NCBI GenBank assembly: GCA_963576565.1
Contig: OY755039.1
Coordinates: forward strand, 71,883,412-71,947,411
Length of the DNA stretch: 64,000 nucleotides
Source of the DNA: Aspidapion aeneum
Taxonomy: Eukaryota > Arthropoda > Insecta > Coleoptera > Brentidae
Direction of reading: 5' to 3'
Part shown: positions 11,935 through 22,481 of the stretch, piece by piece
Layout of the letters: every line of letters starts with the position of its first letter
Numbering within the stretch: position 1 is the stretch's first letter
Notes under the pieces: model-generated
Told to the model about the DNA's origin: nothing
Database searches by the model: none
Seen by the model: only the letters and a program-made list of their open reading frames with translations
Translations under genes and position numbers: made by a program

Positions 11935-12297
11935 GTTTGGAAACTCATTTTTCTATTGGGGGAAGAAGAGGGTGGGTGTAGAGGTAGAAATATATTTTTT
12001 GTTTGGGCTGTATTGCCACCGGACCTTTATGCATATACCAAATTTTATAAAGTAATTTAAAGTGAAGTGTGTCAAAAACGCATTTTTTATGGAAGTGGGT
12101 GGGGGGTAGGGGTGGAAGGACATTTTTTCATTATTGTTATATTGTCATCGGACCACTATATGTATACCAAATTTCATCCAAATCGGATAATGGGAAGTGT
12201 GTCAAAAACGCATTTTTCTATAGATGGGGGTAGGAGTGGTAGGATTTTTTTTTCAATGTTGTATTGTCATGGGACCACTATATGTATACCAAATTTC
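11935..12297 (+). repeat. 130-bp G-rich tandem array (left part)
   Basis: Units of about 130 bp: GAAGTGTGTCAAAAACGCAT, a G-run block like GGGGGTAGGGGTGG, ATTGTCATCGGACCACTA, then ACCAAATTTCATCCAAATCG. Unit starts at about 12064 and 12194 set the period. The array is interrupted at ATTTC (12293-12297) by the copia element and resumes at 15299. Confidence 0.88.
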
Positions 12298-12472
12298 TGA
12301 TAAGGTCTGTGGATCTTAGACTGCTTAAATGATTGAGCACAGGAAAATTTCAGAAAATCGTTTATAATTTAGCAACTAAAAATTCAATACTTTTTACAAT
12401 TCAAAGTCTTATTGAAGTTATCATACTTGAGAAATTGCCAAAACAAATATTCATTTATGTGACACCTTAATA
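12298..12472 (-). repeat. Copia 3' LTR (175 bp)
   Basis: Plus strand runs TGATAAGG to CCTTAATA, an imperfect terminal inverted repeat. It matches 15124-15298 except at two sites (ATC/AAC near 12314, and GAGA/GACA in the stretch CTTGASAAATTG). Preceded by target duplication ATTTC. Confidence 0.95.
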
Positions 12473-12483
12473 TGCCCCCTCAA
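12473..12483 (-). promoter_or_regulatory. Copia polypurine tract
   Basis: The minus strand reads TTGAGGGGGCA immediately upstream of the 3' LTR, the expected position of the plus-strand primer. Confidence 0.75.
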
Positions 12484-12535
12484 TTTAAATCTTTGAATAT
12501 TTAAATTGAACAATAAAAAAAAATTCTTAAGAAAA

Positions 12536-14802
12536 TTATTTCATCAACATCATATTTCTAAATCTAACGAATTTGTCTTTTGCTAAAGATTTAGTAAATA
12601 TATCAGCATTTTCATAAGCTTCTTTAAAAGATTTCGGTTCAGTATCAGTTGAAGTAAGTAAGCAATATGCCACATATGTGTCATATTCTTTAAGGTAATC
12701 TGGCCTTTTTGTTGTTCTTCCTACTCTAGTTTTTGTTTGTTCGCTAACTATTTCATCACTTTCAAAATTTTTAGTTTCTAATTCTCCTTCATTTCTTTCT
12801 TGATCATTTTCTGTCTTTTCGTCATTAATTTCTTGTCCATCGATTTCAGAAACTTCCTCAAGTTTATTTTCCAGTGGTATTTCAACTTGTTGTTTCAATC
12901 TAATTTCTTCGTTTTTAATTTGCTTTGCTTTATACTCCATAATACTTTCGTCAAATCTTACATCTCTTGATTTAACAATTTTCCCTTCTTCGGGTAACCA
13001 TAATTTCCAACCACCACCACAGTAACCAATCATAATAGCTTTCCTTGGTCTTGGGCTTAGCTTTTTGCCTTTAGGTAAAATAGTGTACCATGCGCGACAG
13101 CCAAAAATTTTTAATTTACTTAAATCATTTCTTCCGTGCCATAATTCAGATGGTGTAAGACCTCTTTGTAAAGTTGTAGTAGGGCTTCGGTTAAGTTCAT
13201 AAACTGAACATTTTAAAGCTTCACCCCATAGGTCTTTTGGTATTCCGGAATCTATGATTTTTGTCCTTGCCTTATTTACTAGTGTTCTATTGAGTCTTTC
13301 GGCTTTTCCGTTCTCCTGAGGTGTGTACGGCATAGTATACTCTAATTTTATACCTTTTTCCCTGCATGCATTTTTAAATGCCTTAGAAGTAAATTCTCCT
13401 CCATTATCCATTCTAATTGCTTTGATTTTTATCTCATGTGTTCTTTCCGTTTCTACGACATAATCTCTTAGGTTTTGCTCTGCTTCATCTTTGCTTTTTA
13501 ATAACTTCACAACAGTAAAATGTGAATAATCATCCAAAATTGTTTGGAAATATCTTTTTCCATCGGTTGTTGCTGGTGCTATCGGTCCACATATGTCGGT
13601 GTGAATCAATTCTCCAATTTTAGTAGTTTCTCTTTGCGATTTTTGAAATGGTTGTCTCGTAGCTTTTCCTTCATTGCAAGTTGAGCAGATACCTTTAGGT
13701 ACTGGTAAATTTAACTGTCTTAGTGAATCTGAACTTACATGTCCTAAGCGTCTGTGCCATAAATCATCATCAACTGTTAAGTTACAACTTTCTTCCTTGT
13801 CTTTATCTTTTAAGATATTTTCGACCACTAAAATGTATAAACCATTTTGATTTTTGCATGTTAATGTAAACTTGTTATTCTGTATAGTTGTCCTTTCTTT
13901 TTCTAATATTAACTTAAAACCTTTTGATGTTAATTTTGAAGCCGACATTAAGTTATGTTTCATATTTGGAACAATTAATGCTTCTATAGATACTCGCTGG
14001 CCTTGGCATAATGCTTTTAAGCATCCTATTTTGTTTGATTTTAAAGTTTCTCCGTTTGCAATGTGGATTATTACTGGTTTTTCTAGTTCTCTAATATTTA
14101 TCATATGTTTCGTTAGTTCTTCTTTTACAAAATGATTGCTTGCTCCAGAATCGAGTACGAATGAGATTTTTCCATCTTCTCTTTCTAAACATACATTTGC
14201 AGCATACATTTGTGTTTCTTCTTCTTTATTTTCTTCAACGCTATTTGCTACTTGTTTTTGATAACCTTGTCTATATCTATATTGGCAATTTCCTCTGCCT
14301 CTTGAGTTTCTTCTATATCTGTAGCTACTGCCTCTACCTCTGACATTATTAGGACAATTTGATTGCCAATGCAAATTACTGCCACATTTAAAACAACCTG
14401 TAGAAGCTTTGAAACTCCTGGAATCTATTTCTTGTTTATCTTTTTCAAAAAGTTTTAACTCTTCGTCTAATAGCCTAGATTTAACAAAATCTAGTTTCAC
14501 TCTTTCTATGGTCTCTAGTGCTGTCACCACAGAATCATACTTTTCAGGTAAAGAAAGCATCAAATGGCATATTTTATCACTCTCATCCAACGTTGTGCCA
14601 TGTTTTTTTAAATCTCTGACAATTGTGTCGAACTTTAGAAATAAATCTTCTAATTTTTCTATACGTTCGTCTTTTAAATGTATCAGTTTTCTCCAACATG
14701 CTAATTTAGTCAATGACGTCGACCTTATAAATACTCCCTTTAGGGCTTCTAGCTGGCTTTTTGCAGTTGTGCTGTCTTTTATTATATCTAAATGCTTATC
14801 TA
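12536..14802 (-). CDS. GIP: Copia Gag-protease-integrase polyprotein, RT/RNase H deleted
   Basis: A 725-codon minus-strand frame. Counting from its first listed residue, the zinc knuckle CFKCGSNLHWQSNC is at 107-120 and the protease FVLDSGASNHF at about 188-191. The GAG-pre-integrase HHCC motif (LWHRRLGH...CSTC) is at 320-346. The integrase catalytic triad is Asp373 (HTDICGP), Asp436 (RMDNGGEF) and Glu472 (ENGKAERLN). After SFKEAYEN the frame passes straight into ADIFTKSLAKDKF, the terminal motif of copia RNase H. About 600 residues of RT and RNase H are therefore absent without loss of frame. The gag N-terminus lies in a shifted frame just upstream (14796-15008). The protein could still pack RNA and integrate DNA but could not copy it. 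Confidence 0.93.
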
Positions 14803-15008
14803 TCTGAGACTCCAGCCACTATAATTGCTTGCGCTTTAAGATCTGCTTTTTTAAAATCTAATTTTTCTTTTGCACTTGAGCTATCTTCTGGTGGGTTACC
14901 ATCAATGGCATCTATGCAGCCTTCTTTATTGCATATTGTTTTGACTCTGAATAGCCAGTTGTTAAAGTTGCTTGCCTCTAGTATAGGTATAGCTAATGAA
15001 CTGCTCAT
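14796..15008 (-). pseudogene. gag: Copia gag N-terminus, separated by frameshift
   Basis: Starts MSSSLAIPILEASNFNNW about 100 bp inside the primer site. It has the copia gag signature (L...NFNNWLFRVKTICNKEGC; KADLKAQAIIVAGV). It stops at 14796-14798, just after GVSDR. The following sequence continues as gag in another frame that joins the 725-codon frame, so a small indel near 14806 separates the two. Only this frameshift breaks gag, which would be easy to miss or to create as a sequencing error. The start is the only ATG in a sensible place after the primer site. Confidence 0.85.
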
Positions 15009-15109
15009 TCTAATGATTCTATTTCTACAGCTTACCTTACTTTTATATTAAAAATTATTTTGCAATTATGCTCTTTTCCTATACTTGCTTCTGATCTAAT
15101 TTTGGTGTA

Positions 15110-15123
15110 CTGGGCCCATAACC
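15110..15123 (-). promoter_or_regulatory. Copia primer-binding site (internal tRNA-iMet)
   Basis: The minus strand reads GGTTATGGGCCCAG directly after the 5' LTR. It is the same kind of site as Drosophila copia, complementary to the anticodon-stem region of initiator tRNA-Met and primed by a half-tRNA. Confidence 0.88.
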
Positions 15124-15298
15124 TGATAAGGTCTGTGGAACTTAGACTGCTTAAATGATTGAGCACAGGAAAATTTCAGAAAATCGTTTATAATTTAGCA
15201 ACTAAAAATTCAATACTTTTTACAATTCAAAGTCTTATTGAAGTTATCATACTTGACAAATTGCCAAAACAAATATTCATTTATGTGACACCTTAATA
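15124..15298 (-). repeat. Copia 5' LTR (175 bp)
   Basis: The same length as, and 173/175 identical by eye to, the 12298-12472 copy. Followed on plus by target duplication ATTTC at 15299-15303. Confidence 0.95.
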
Positions 15299-15600
15299 AT
15301 TTCATCCAAATCGGATAATGGGAAGGGTGTCAAAAACGCATTTTCTATGGAAGGGGGTGGGGGTAGGGGTGGGAGGATATTTTTTTCTTAATATTATATT
15401 GTCATCGGATCACTATATGTATACCAAATTTCATCCAAATCGGATAACGGGATGTGTGTCAAAAACAAATTTTTCTATGGAAGGGGGTGGGGGTAGGGGT
15501 GGGAGGATATTTTTTTCTTATTGTTGTATTATCATCGGAACTATGTGTGTACCAAATTTCATCCAAAGCGGATAATGGGAAGTGTGTCAAAAACGCTTCA
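15299..15600 (+). repeat. 130-bp G-rich tandem array (right part)
   Basis: Resumes at ATTTCATCCAAATCGG and carries two further units with long G runs (GGGGGTGGGGGTAGGGGTGG). It fades near 15600 into short TAGATAGTTAGA repeats. Confidence 0.88.
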
Positions 15601-15981
15601 CAAGATTTGATAGATAGTTAGATAGTTAGACAGAACATCTGAAGTTAAATAAAAGCTTGTAATAATAATAAAAGTCACTGTTATCAAAAAAAAAAAAAAA
15701 AACGAATTGGGTGCCAAACAGAAAAAAAAAATAAAATATAATCTAGAAAACGTATTTTTACAAATAAATTATTACAAATCAAGTTGACTTGACGTCTGCG
15801 TCTCAACAATATTTGATTTGTTCTTGATATCTAGTTTTGAAAAGAGACTTATTATTTTAAAACAAGAAAAACCATTCTTAAAATTAAATAAAGATTTACT
15901 TAAAATAAAATAAATGAATCCATGACGGATATGATACCTTCCTTGCTAGCCTCCCAGCACACTTCATAAAAAGCCATGATA

Positions 15982-16566
15982 CAACTACTATGTCGGTTTA
16001 AAACGTTTTTCTACGTGGTCCGACGCCTATTCTCCACCTCCTTCGATCCTGGTAGTCATCTTCCGTCAGGTTTTTTTGACTCATTGATTTTTGGACTGAC
16101 TGTTGCCATTCCAGTTTAGGACCCCCTTTTTTTCTGCGCCCTATTGGTTGCCATTCTAGGACCTGCTTTGGTAATCTTTCGTCGCTCATCCGTTGTACAT
16201 GGCCGTACCATATCAGTTGTCTTTTAGTGATGTCATCCGTTATGCTTCCCTCGATTCCCATTCTTTCTTTTATGATCTCATTTCTTATATGATCTGTTCT
16301 AGACATTCTCATTGATCTTCTTATTGCATCCATTTCGACACTTTCCATTTTTGCTTTGTATTTTTCTGTTACGCGACAAGTCTCTATTCCATACAACAGC
16401 GTGCTTTTCACTATTATTTCATATATGTTAAATTTTACATTCTTATTTATCTCTCTGCTCCATAAAATACTGTTAAGACAACCAATAACCATTTTTGCTT
16501 TTACTATTCTTTTTTCCAGTTTTTTACAGTCTGTTCCTGTCTTATCAAATGTGACACCCAAGTGTG
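15982..16566 (-). mobile_element. 5'-truncated endonuclease-RT LINE with 14-bp TSD
   Basis: A LINE 3' fragment inserted in the dispersed repeat. The target duplication AAAAAGCCATGATA is at 15968-15981 and 16567-16580. On minus the 3' end reads CGACATAGTAG; the second copy at 57.5 kb ends in (TAG)n, so the tail is a microsatellite rather than poly(A). The 5' truncation is typical of target-primed reverse transcription. Confidence 0.9.
15998..16566 (-). pseudogene. LINE reverse transcriptase C-terminal region (fragment)
   Basis: About 190 codons from the C-terminus of a LINE polyprotein: HLGVTFDKTGTDCKK, the thumb-like STLLYGIETCRVTEKY, RRSMRMSRTDHIRNE, QLIWYGHVQRM, and a terminal RRRWRIGVGPRRKTF. 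The first residues overlap the target duplication and are host-derived. This C-terminal block is common in insect endonuclease-RT LINEs (RTE-like by my recollection). It lacks endonuclease and RT active sites and is a dead 3' fragment. A longer copy lies at 55905-57540. Confidence 0.88.
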
Positions 16567-16779
16567 AAAAAGCCATGATAATATATCAAAATAGTTTTTT
16601 GTAAATATCTCAGAAACTAAAGCTCTTACGTTAAAAAGTTAGCATATTTTAAAGTTTTTAATTGTCAAAAATCTGTCAATAGCATTAATGGATTTTGACC
16701 AAAATCTAATCAGCTCCTAAGAGTGTCGAACACTATTTTAGCTGAAAATTTTGTAACAATCGTTTCAAGGGGTTCAAGC

Positions 16780-17100
16780 TGCCGTCATAGCAGCAATACA
16801 TCCGAAGCAGGAATACTACACAAGCGGACACGAACTCACACATAAAAAAAGAATTTTATCAAGGGTAGGCAACACCTTTCGTTCTTTCGAGTTATCTACA
16901 TTTTCGATGTCTGCTAAGTATATTGCGAGAAAATTTAACTTTACAACGGCGGCAACTCTGACTTCTGAAGAACTGAAGAAAACTTAAAGGTAGGAAGTTA
17001 CTACCAAACGAATTTCTTAAGAAAAAGGGTTTGTCTAGTTTAAATGGAAATGCCTGCAGAGAAAGCGCTAGATAAAATATTATGCATGGACGTAACTAAT
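16780..17100 (+). repeat. Dispersed repeat, copy 2
   Basis: Direct copy of 11090-11358: CATAGCAGCAATACATCCGA through ACAACGGCGGCAACTCTGAC to GCATGGACGTAACTAATAG, with about 40 bp of extra sequence near 16890. Confidence 0.75.
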
Positions 17101-17219
17101 AGAAAAAGTCAACGATATCAAAAATAAACAAAATGGGTGCTAAACACAGAAAAAAAACATAAAATTCTGAAAACATATTTTTTCGATAATATTACATATC
17201 TCAAAGCAAAACTTTCATA

Positions 17220-17423
17220 AGAAGCGCCATCTACCAAGATCTTTAAATCCACGGGTACTAAAATTGACGTTTGTTAGTATTCTTTGGCTTAAGAATTCCG
17301 CTAATTGATACTCACGTCTGGAGGTGGGTGAAAACGCTAATCAGCGTTGATCTGACCCGAAAGGCAAAAGATCTGTCATAGGTCACGGATGGATTCTTTC
17401 CTTTGCAATTGATATTTTCCTCG

Positions 17424-17471
<48 letters not shown>

Positions 17472-17830
17472 CAGTTTATACTCGCCTGCTCTTGTGCTAG
17501 TTGCTCTCGTATCTCGGTAGATGGCAGTTCTTGCAAAAGTTTTCTCTCTATAGACGAAGATTAGAGACAAGGCGGTGTGATTAACTTCGCAAGTCCATTA
17601 AATCTTGGACCCCCGTGAGTTTTCGAGCTACCCACGGAAAAATATGAAAGAATTCAAAACTTCTTTTTACCCGATTAGCCACGAAAACTTGTTTGATTGA
17701 TAAACTAGGTATATAAAAATAGTAATTTTCTTGATCGGGCAACATAAAATGTTTCAAATCGAGACGCCAGGGGAAATTCCTTTTAAGCATGCCTTTTTTC
17801 CTCTTGAAAACCTATTGTTTTCTCAAATAA
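17220..17830. repeat. Diverged copy of the 471-bp family, with (TA)20
   Basis: Contains CACGGGTACTAAAATTGACG and later CCCCCGTGAGTTTTCGAGCT, both recognisable from the tandem duplication at 19029-19499 but more diverged. A (TA)n run spans 17429-17468. Reading frames across the TA run are artefacts. Confidence 0.6.
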
Positions 17831-18379
17831 CCGGCTTTATTTTCTTGATTGAAGAAAAAAACAAAAATAATTTTTGAATAAAAACAAGTATTTTTCTTGC
17901 GTTGAAACAAGCACTATCTCGGTTTGAAATATTTTTATAATATTAGAGGCACACTCTTCTATCGTCTCTTTGCTATACCTTCGATTATGTAGTCATTGGT
18001 TTTCGATACAAACCTGACGAAAAACTAAAATACAGAGTGAACTTTACATCTAAGCATTCTTACGCGTTCCGATTGGAAAGAGTTACAAATACAAGATGGT
18101 TTCAATCTTACGTATGTATAATTTAGGTATGTATCTCTGTCTGTCATGGTTCGGTTAGTTACCCATAAGTTTAATGTAGTTTTGATAGAGTAACATATAA
18201 CAATAAGCTTTGACTATATTTTAGTCTATATTATCATACTAAATGGTATGACTTCCTTCCCTATATGTGTAAAAGTAAGATTGTCCACTTCCAGAAACGT
18301 TAGAGAGCTAAGCTTTGGAAGGCCGATAGGACCTATGATAAAACTATAGAAAAAACCCAAAATTTTAATTTACTTACTT
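17831..18379. other. Nothing recognised
   Basis: No supported gene or repeat. Confidence 0.5.
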
Positions 18380-18390
18380 ATCTCAAAATG

Positions 18391-18517
18391 AAAGGTTTTT
18401 ACTAGTTTGGAAATTACTACTGCAAATGACTCTTAGGCACAGTGCTCAATTGAACATAAAGAAGTTTGGCTGTAATAGGCAAGTTTACAAAACATTTCCA
18501 AACTAGTAAGAACCTTT
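18391..18517. mobile_element. Short inverted-repeat element (MITE-like)
   Basis: Arms of about 24 bp: AAAGGTTTTTACTAGTTTGG at 18391 and its near-complement at 18493-18517. The AT-rich loop between them is about 80 bp. Confidence 0.55.
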
Positions 18518-18531
18518 AATTTTAAAATTTG

Positions 18532-19028
18532 TATTGGAGAACTTGGCTTTACTTTTATCTGAATTCTCTTTACGGAATATCATTTTCGCGTACTTGGCTG
18601 GCTTTTTTTTCATAAAATGTTTTTGTCTAATTTTTTTTCGCGAGACCATACTCTTAGGAAAAATACGACGGAGAGGTACCTCTTTCTGAAACGATCCTTT
18701 TAAAAATGTATAAAGGTAAAAGCAAGGCAGCCAGCTTAATCCGGCCTAAAAGCCAAAGCCGGTCGCCCAATTACATAACTAAAAGCTCCGTGCATATATT
18801 ACGGTTGTTGGAAAGCCAATTTTGGGAAAAAAACATCACGAAAATAAGTCAAATAAATCTCAAACGTTGATAAAAACACCAAGACAGTACTAAAAATGTC
18901 TCAGACATCAGTAAAAGTCTTTACTAAGCCTCATTCCCAAGTAACATTTCATTACTTATAAGAGCTACATACCTACATAATTAACTGTCCAAAAGGTTTC
19001 AAAAGCTGAAGTAAAAAGTAGTACTGTT
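18532..19028. other. Nothing recognised
   Basis: No supported gene; ordinary AT-rich sequence. Confidence 0.5.
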
Positions 19029-19911
19029 GTTTTTTATTCACGGGTACTAATCTTCACGTTTGTAGTGTTTTTGGCTCACGCTCCGCTGACTCGACATAAA
19101 ACGTTGCGGAGGCGGAAAAACTGCAATATGCATTAACCCGACCTGAGGGACAAATTATGTCACAGTTATGAGTACTTTAAATTTTACTCTGGTAGTTTCT
19201 TTTATATTTGTAGATTTCTCCAATTATGTGAAAGCATACGGTTTCGCAGGCATTATTTATTCATTTCTCTTACTAATATCGTAAGATAAGATTCATATAC
19301 CGTCTGTCTAGCTTTACAAAAGTATCACATTGACCATGCAGGCTTCCGAAGAGTCCCTTAACGACGAAACAGTTAACTGTCAACACTTAATAGGTGTCTA
19401 TTAGATCTTCGGCCCCCGTGGGTGTACAGCTTTCGAGCTGCCTACGTAAAAATACAAGAGAAACAAAATCTTTCTATGCCCACTAAGCCACGAAAAATTG
19501 TTTTTTATTCACGGGTACTAATCTTCACGTTTGTGGTATTTTTGGCTCACGTTCCGCTCGACATAAAACGTTGCGAAGGCGGAAAAAATGCAATATGCAT
19601 TAACACGACCTGAGAGACAAATTATGTCACGATCAGAGTACTGTTTTTTGTTTCATCTGCCTGCCTTTTATTTTTCCTCTGGAAGTTTCTTTTGTATTTG
19701 TAGATGTCGTCACTTATGTGAAAGCATACAATATCGCTGGCATTATTTATTCATTTCTCTTACCAATATCGTAAGATGAGATTCATGTATCGTCTGTGTA
19801 GCTTTACAAAAGTGTCACATTGACGATGGGGTTCATTCTGAAGAGTCCCTTAAGACGAAAACTGTCAACACTTAGAAGGTGTCCATTAGATCTTGAACCC
19901 CCGTGGGTGTA

Positions 19912-21433
19912 CAGCGTGTCCCATTTTCGATGGGATTAAATGGGAAACTCGGTTATTATTAGAGATATTGATTTTCTGATTGTACCTTACCGTGCTCTTT
20001 TTTTGAGCCCTTAAAAATGGCGTAATCAGATTTTTGCTATACCCCGTAGTTTCGCTAATAAAGGGAGTTTTTGAAAAAATTGTATTTTAATAATCCCTTG
20101 TATTTTGCTTATTTTGCGAGATATTTTTATTCTGTAAAACCCTTTCATGCAACTTTTTTAGAAGAAAATAATGACGTTGTTATATTTTTAAAATATTGTT
20201 TAGTTTTTGAGTATTTATCATAAAAAAAATAAATACGGACCTGGTTTTTTTTAAATACTATTTTGATTGGTTTCATGCTAGTATTATCATAAAATAATAA
20301 AAATTCAAAAAATTTTTGTTTTAAGGTAAAAAAAAATATTTAATATTTAAAAAAAAATTAGTCCGAACCTGGATATTTCCAACATAAATATAAATTAAAA
20401 ATTGCTAGTTAAACAATTTTTAGTTTAACTGTTTTGATACTTAGCATATTAAAATGGTTTTACGTTAATTTACAGATTTATTGGAAACAAAGTCTACGAA
20501 AAATACAAACAAAAACAAATTATAAAAAATAACTAATTTTTCTGATTACCATTATGTGTAAGACATTGTTGGCATTTTTGAGTAATTTTTCTTAACGCAT
20601 TTTGCATAAAAATATTTCTGCCATTTAAATATTGGGATTTTGTTGCTTGAATGAAGCAGTCAAACATATCACATTTTTCAAAATCTGGATATGGTCGATT
20701 TCTAGCCTGTTTAAAATAATTGTAAGCCATTCACAAAAATGACAAGTAAAATGACAATGTCAATTCCACGCTTTTGTTTTGTAAATTTCACGACCTGCTG
20801 TGCTACCATCAAATAATTAGTATGATATTATTTTTGTAACTTTTTAACGTTTTTTACTTTATTTATAAATCTTTTAATTATCATTTTAAAACAGATAAAC
20901 TACAAATCGTTCAACTAGTGTGTCTTACAATTTTTAATTTATAATTACGTTGGAAATTTCCAGGTTCGGACTATAATTTTTTTTTCAAATATTAAATAGT
21001 TTTATTCACCTTAAATCAAAAAAATATTAAAGTTTTATCATTTTAAGGTAATAATAGCATGGAACCAATCAAAGAAGTAATAAAAAAAAATCCAGGTCCG
21101 TATTTAATTTTTTTATGATAAATACCATATCTCAAAAACTAAACAATATTTTAAAATATTGACAACGTCGTTATTTTGCCATAAAAAAGTTGCCATGAAA
21201 AGGTTTTTACAGAATAAAAATATCTTGCAAAATAAGCGAGATACAAGGAATTAATTAAAATGCAATTTTTTCAAAAACTCCCTGTATTAGCGAAACCACG
21301 GGGAATAGCAAAAATCTGATTACACCATTTTTAAGTGCTCCAAAAAAGACCACGGTAAGGTGCAATCAGAAAATCGATATCTTTAATAATAACCGAGTTT
21401 CCTATTTAATCCCATCGAAAATGGGACACGCTG
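19912..21433. mobile_element. Foldback DNA transposon, Tc1/mariner-like, ~500-bp TIRs
   Basis: A 1522-bp element starting CAGCGTGTCCCATTTTCG, with the exact complement at its right end. It is flanked by TA (19910-19911 and 21434-21435) in a site known from the uninterrupted duplicate. The arms extend about 500 bp (to about 20410, and from about 20925) with moderate divergence. They share motifs such as TCCGAACCTGGATATTTCCA and its complement. The TA duplication and CAG ends fit Tc1/mariner, but the site itself is the palindrome TGTACA, so other readings of the TSD are possible. No transposase is encoded. Confidence 0.85.
20533..20730 (-). CDS. Small ORF in the foldback spacer, unknown
   Basis: A 65-codon frame located in the only non-repeated part of the foldback element. 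It has several Cys (CDMFDC, CQQC), aromatic residues and a basic C-terminus (LRKITQKCQQCLTHNGNQKN). I do not recognise it. It might be a remnant of the ancestral element's gene or chance; there is no sign of a DDE catalytic motif. Confidence 0.25.
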   Translation of the reverse strand: MAYNYFKQARNRPYPDFEKCDMFDCFIQATKSQYLNGRNIFMQNALRKITQKCQQCLTHNGNQKN

Positions 21434-21700
21434 TACAGCTTTCGAGCTGCCCACGGAAAAATACAAGAGAAACAAAATCTTTCTATGCCCGCTTGGCCAC
21501 GAAAAATTGTTGTTATGTTTTATTGTTACAAATGGCTGTGCGACGTTCTCGCAGGTTCCCTTATACAGGGCCTTATACAATAATTATATGGGAGTTTTTT
21601 TTAAACGGCCAAATTCCAAAATTTGTCGTTAAAAAAGAAAAATTGAAATAAAGGAAAAATAAATATATTATCAGTGTTTTTAAAGCCTTAACTTTACTGA

Positions 21701-21951
21701 TTGAGCAGCAGAAGTAACAAAGGGGCTAGGTGCCAAAACTGTTAAATTGAGATATTTAAAAAATTGATGACGAAAATGACCGATCACTTGCCGGAAGTGC
21801 CGTCTATTTGCCCGATTGCTTACGAAATTAGTAGTCCTGCAACTTTGCATGTTTGATAGGATATAATCGATGGCTCATAGAACCTTTCTGTGTAAAAATC
21901 TTGTTTTTAGAAAAAGTGGCACTTAGCCCCTTTGTTACTTCTGCTCCTCAA
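21701..21951. mobile_element. 251-bp MITE with ~35-bp TIRs
   Basis: Ends TTGAGCAGCAGAAGTAACAA and its complement (one mismatch within the first nine bases), continuing into AGGGGCTARGTGCCA. It is inserted in a sequence whose related copy at 52437-52640 lacks it, which confirms a discrete insertion. Confidence 0.8.
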
Positions 21952-22481
21952 TTACTCAAAGGCCCCTCATAGCTATTTGTTGTTTTTGGTGTAGCAGCAG
22001 GTTTTGAAGAACATGCCTTTTTTTTGTAACTGTCCGAAACACCTCTATTTTCTCCTGTATAAAAATACTGTATAAAAATGTAGTCCTTCGCAAGTGGTTA
22101 AATTAAAGTTTTATTCTTTAGCTCTCAAGAACGTAAAAAACCATCACCTAAAATTTAGCTCAAATGTTTATATTAAAAAAATATATTCTGCTTGTAAAAG
22201 CGCGGCGAGGAAAAAATTGATAAAATATCAAAATGGAGACCGGGATATTAGTCGAACATGCAGGTATTTCCTGCAGCATCGGAAAATTTATGGGGAGACA
22301 TCATGTCAGTGGTTCACTCATGTCTAGAGGCCCTGTAATATATTTAAGTAAAGTATTTGGACTACACAGGGTGTAATTTAAATAGTACGCCAAACTTTCC
22401 CCAGTGTGCATGATATGTAACGTTATGTTATTTACACATATTGTTGGGAACAACATGTAACACAGAATGTGATTCTTCTGT

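Larger units (their letters stand above)
12298..15298 (-). mobile_element. Copia LTR retrotransposon lacking RT and RNase H
   Basis: A 3001-bp minus-strand Ty1/copia element with two 175-bp LTRs (12298-12472 and 15124-15298) that differ at only two positions. It is flanked by the 5-bp duplication ATTTC (12293-12297 and 15299-15303) inside the 130-bp array. The primer site is the copia-type internal initiator tRNA-Met site, and a purine-rich tract GAGGGGGCA precedes the 3' LTR. The coding part keeps gag, protease and integrase. It then jumps in frame to the last residues of RNase H, omitting the whole reverse transcriptase. The low LTR divergence suggests recent mobilisation, probably by a full-length relative. 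Confidence 0.95.
15908..16790 (-). repeat. Dispersed CA-family copy 2, split by LINE insertion
   Basis: Segments 15908-15981 and 16567-16790 are parts of one family member (compare 23512 onward). They are separated by a 585-bp LINE fragment and its 14-bp duplication. This copy lacks the CA tract and ends near AACAATCGTTTCAAGG. Confidence 0.8.
19029..21510 (+). repeat. 471-bp tandem duplication, second unit interrupted
   Basis: Unit 1 is 19029-19499. Unit 2 starts at 19500 with the same TGTTTTTTATTCACGGGTAC and runs to 19911, then resumes at 21434 after a 1.5-kb foldback insertion. Within units: GACATAAAACGTTGCG, GCATTATTTATTCATTTCTC, and a junction block CCCCCGTGGGTGTACAGC. No conserved frame. 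Confidence 0.8.

Noticed and set aside
17312..17570. Two overlapping minus-strand frames
   Set aside because: Held open by the (TA)20 run, giving (IY)n.
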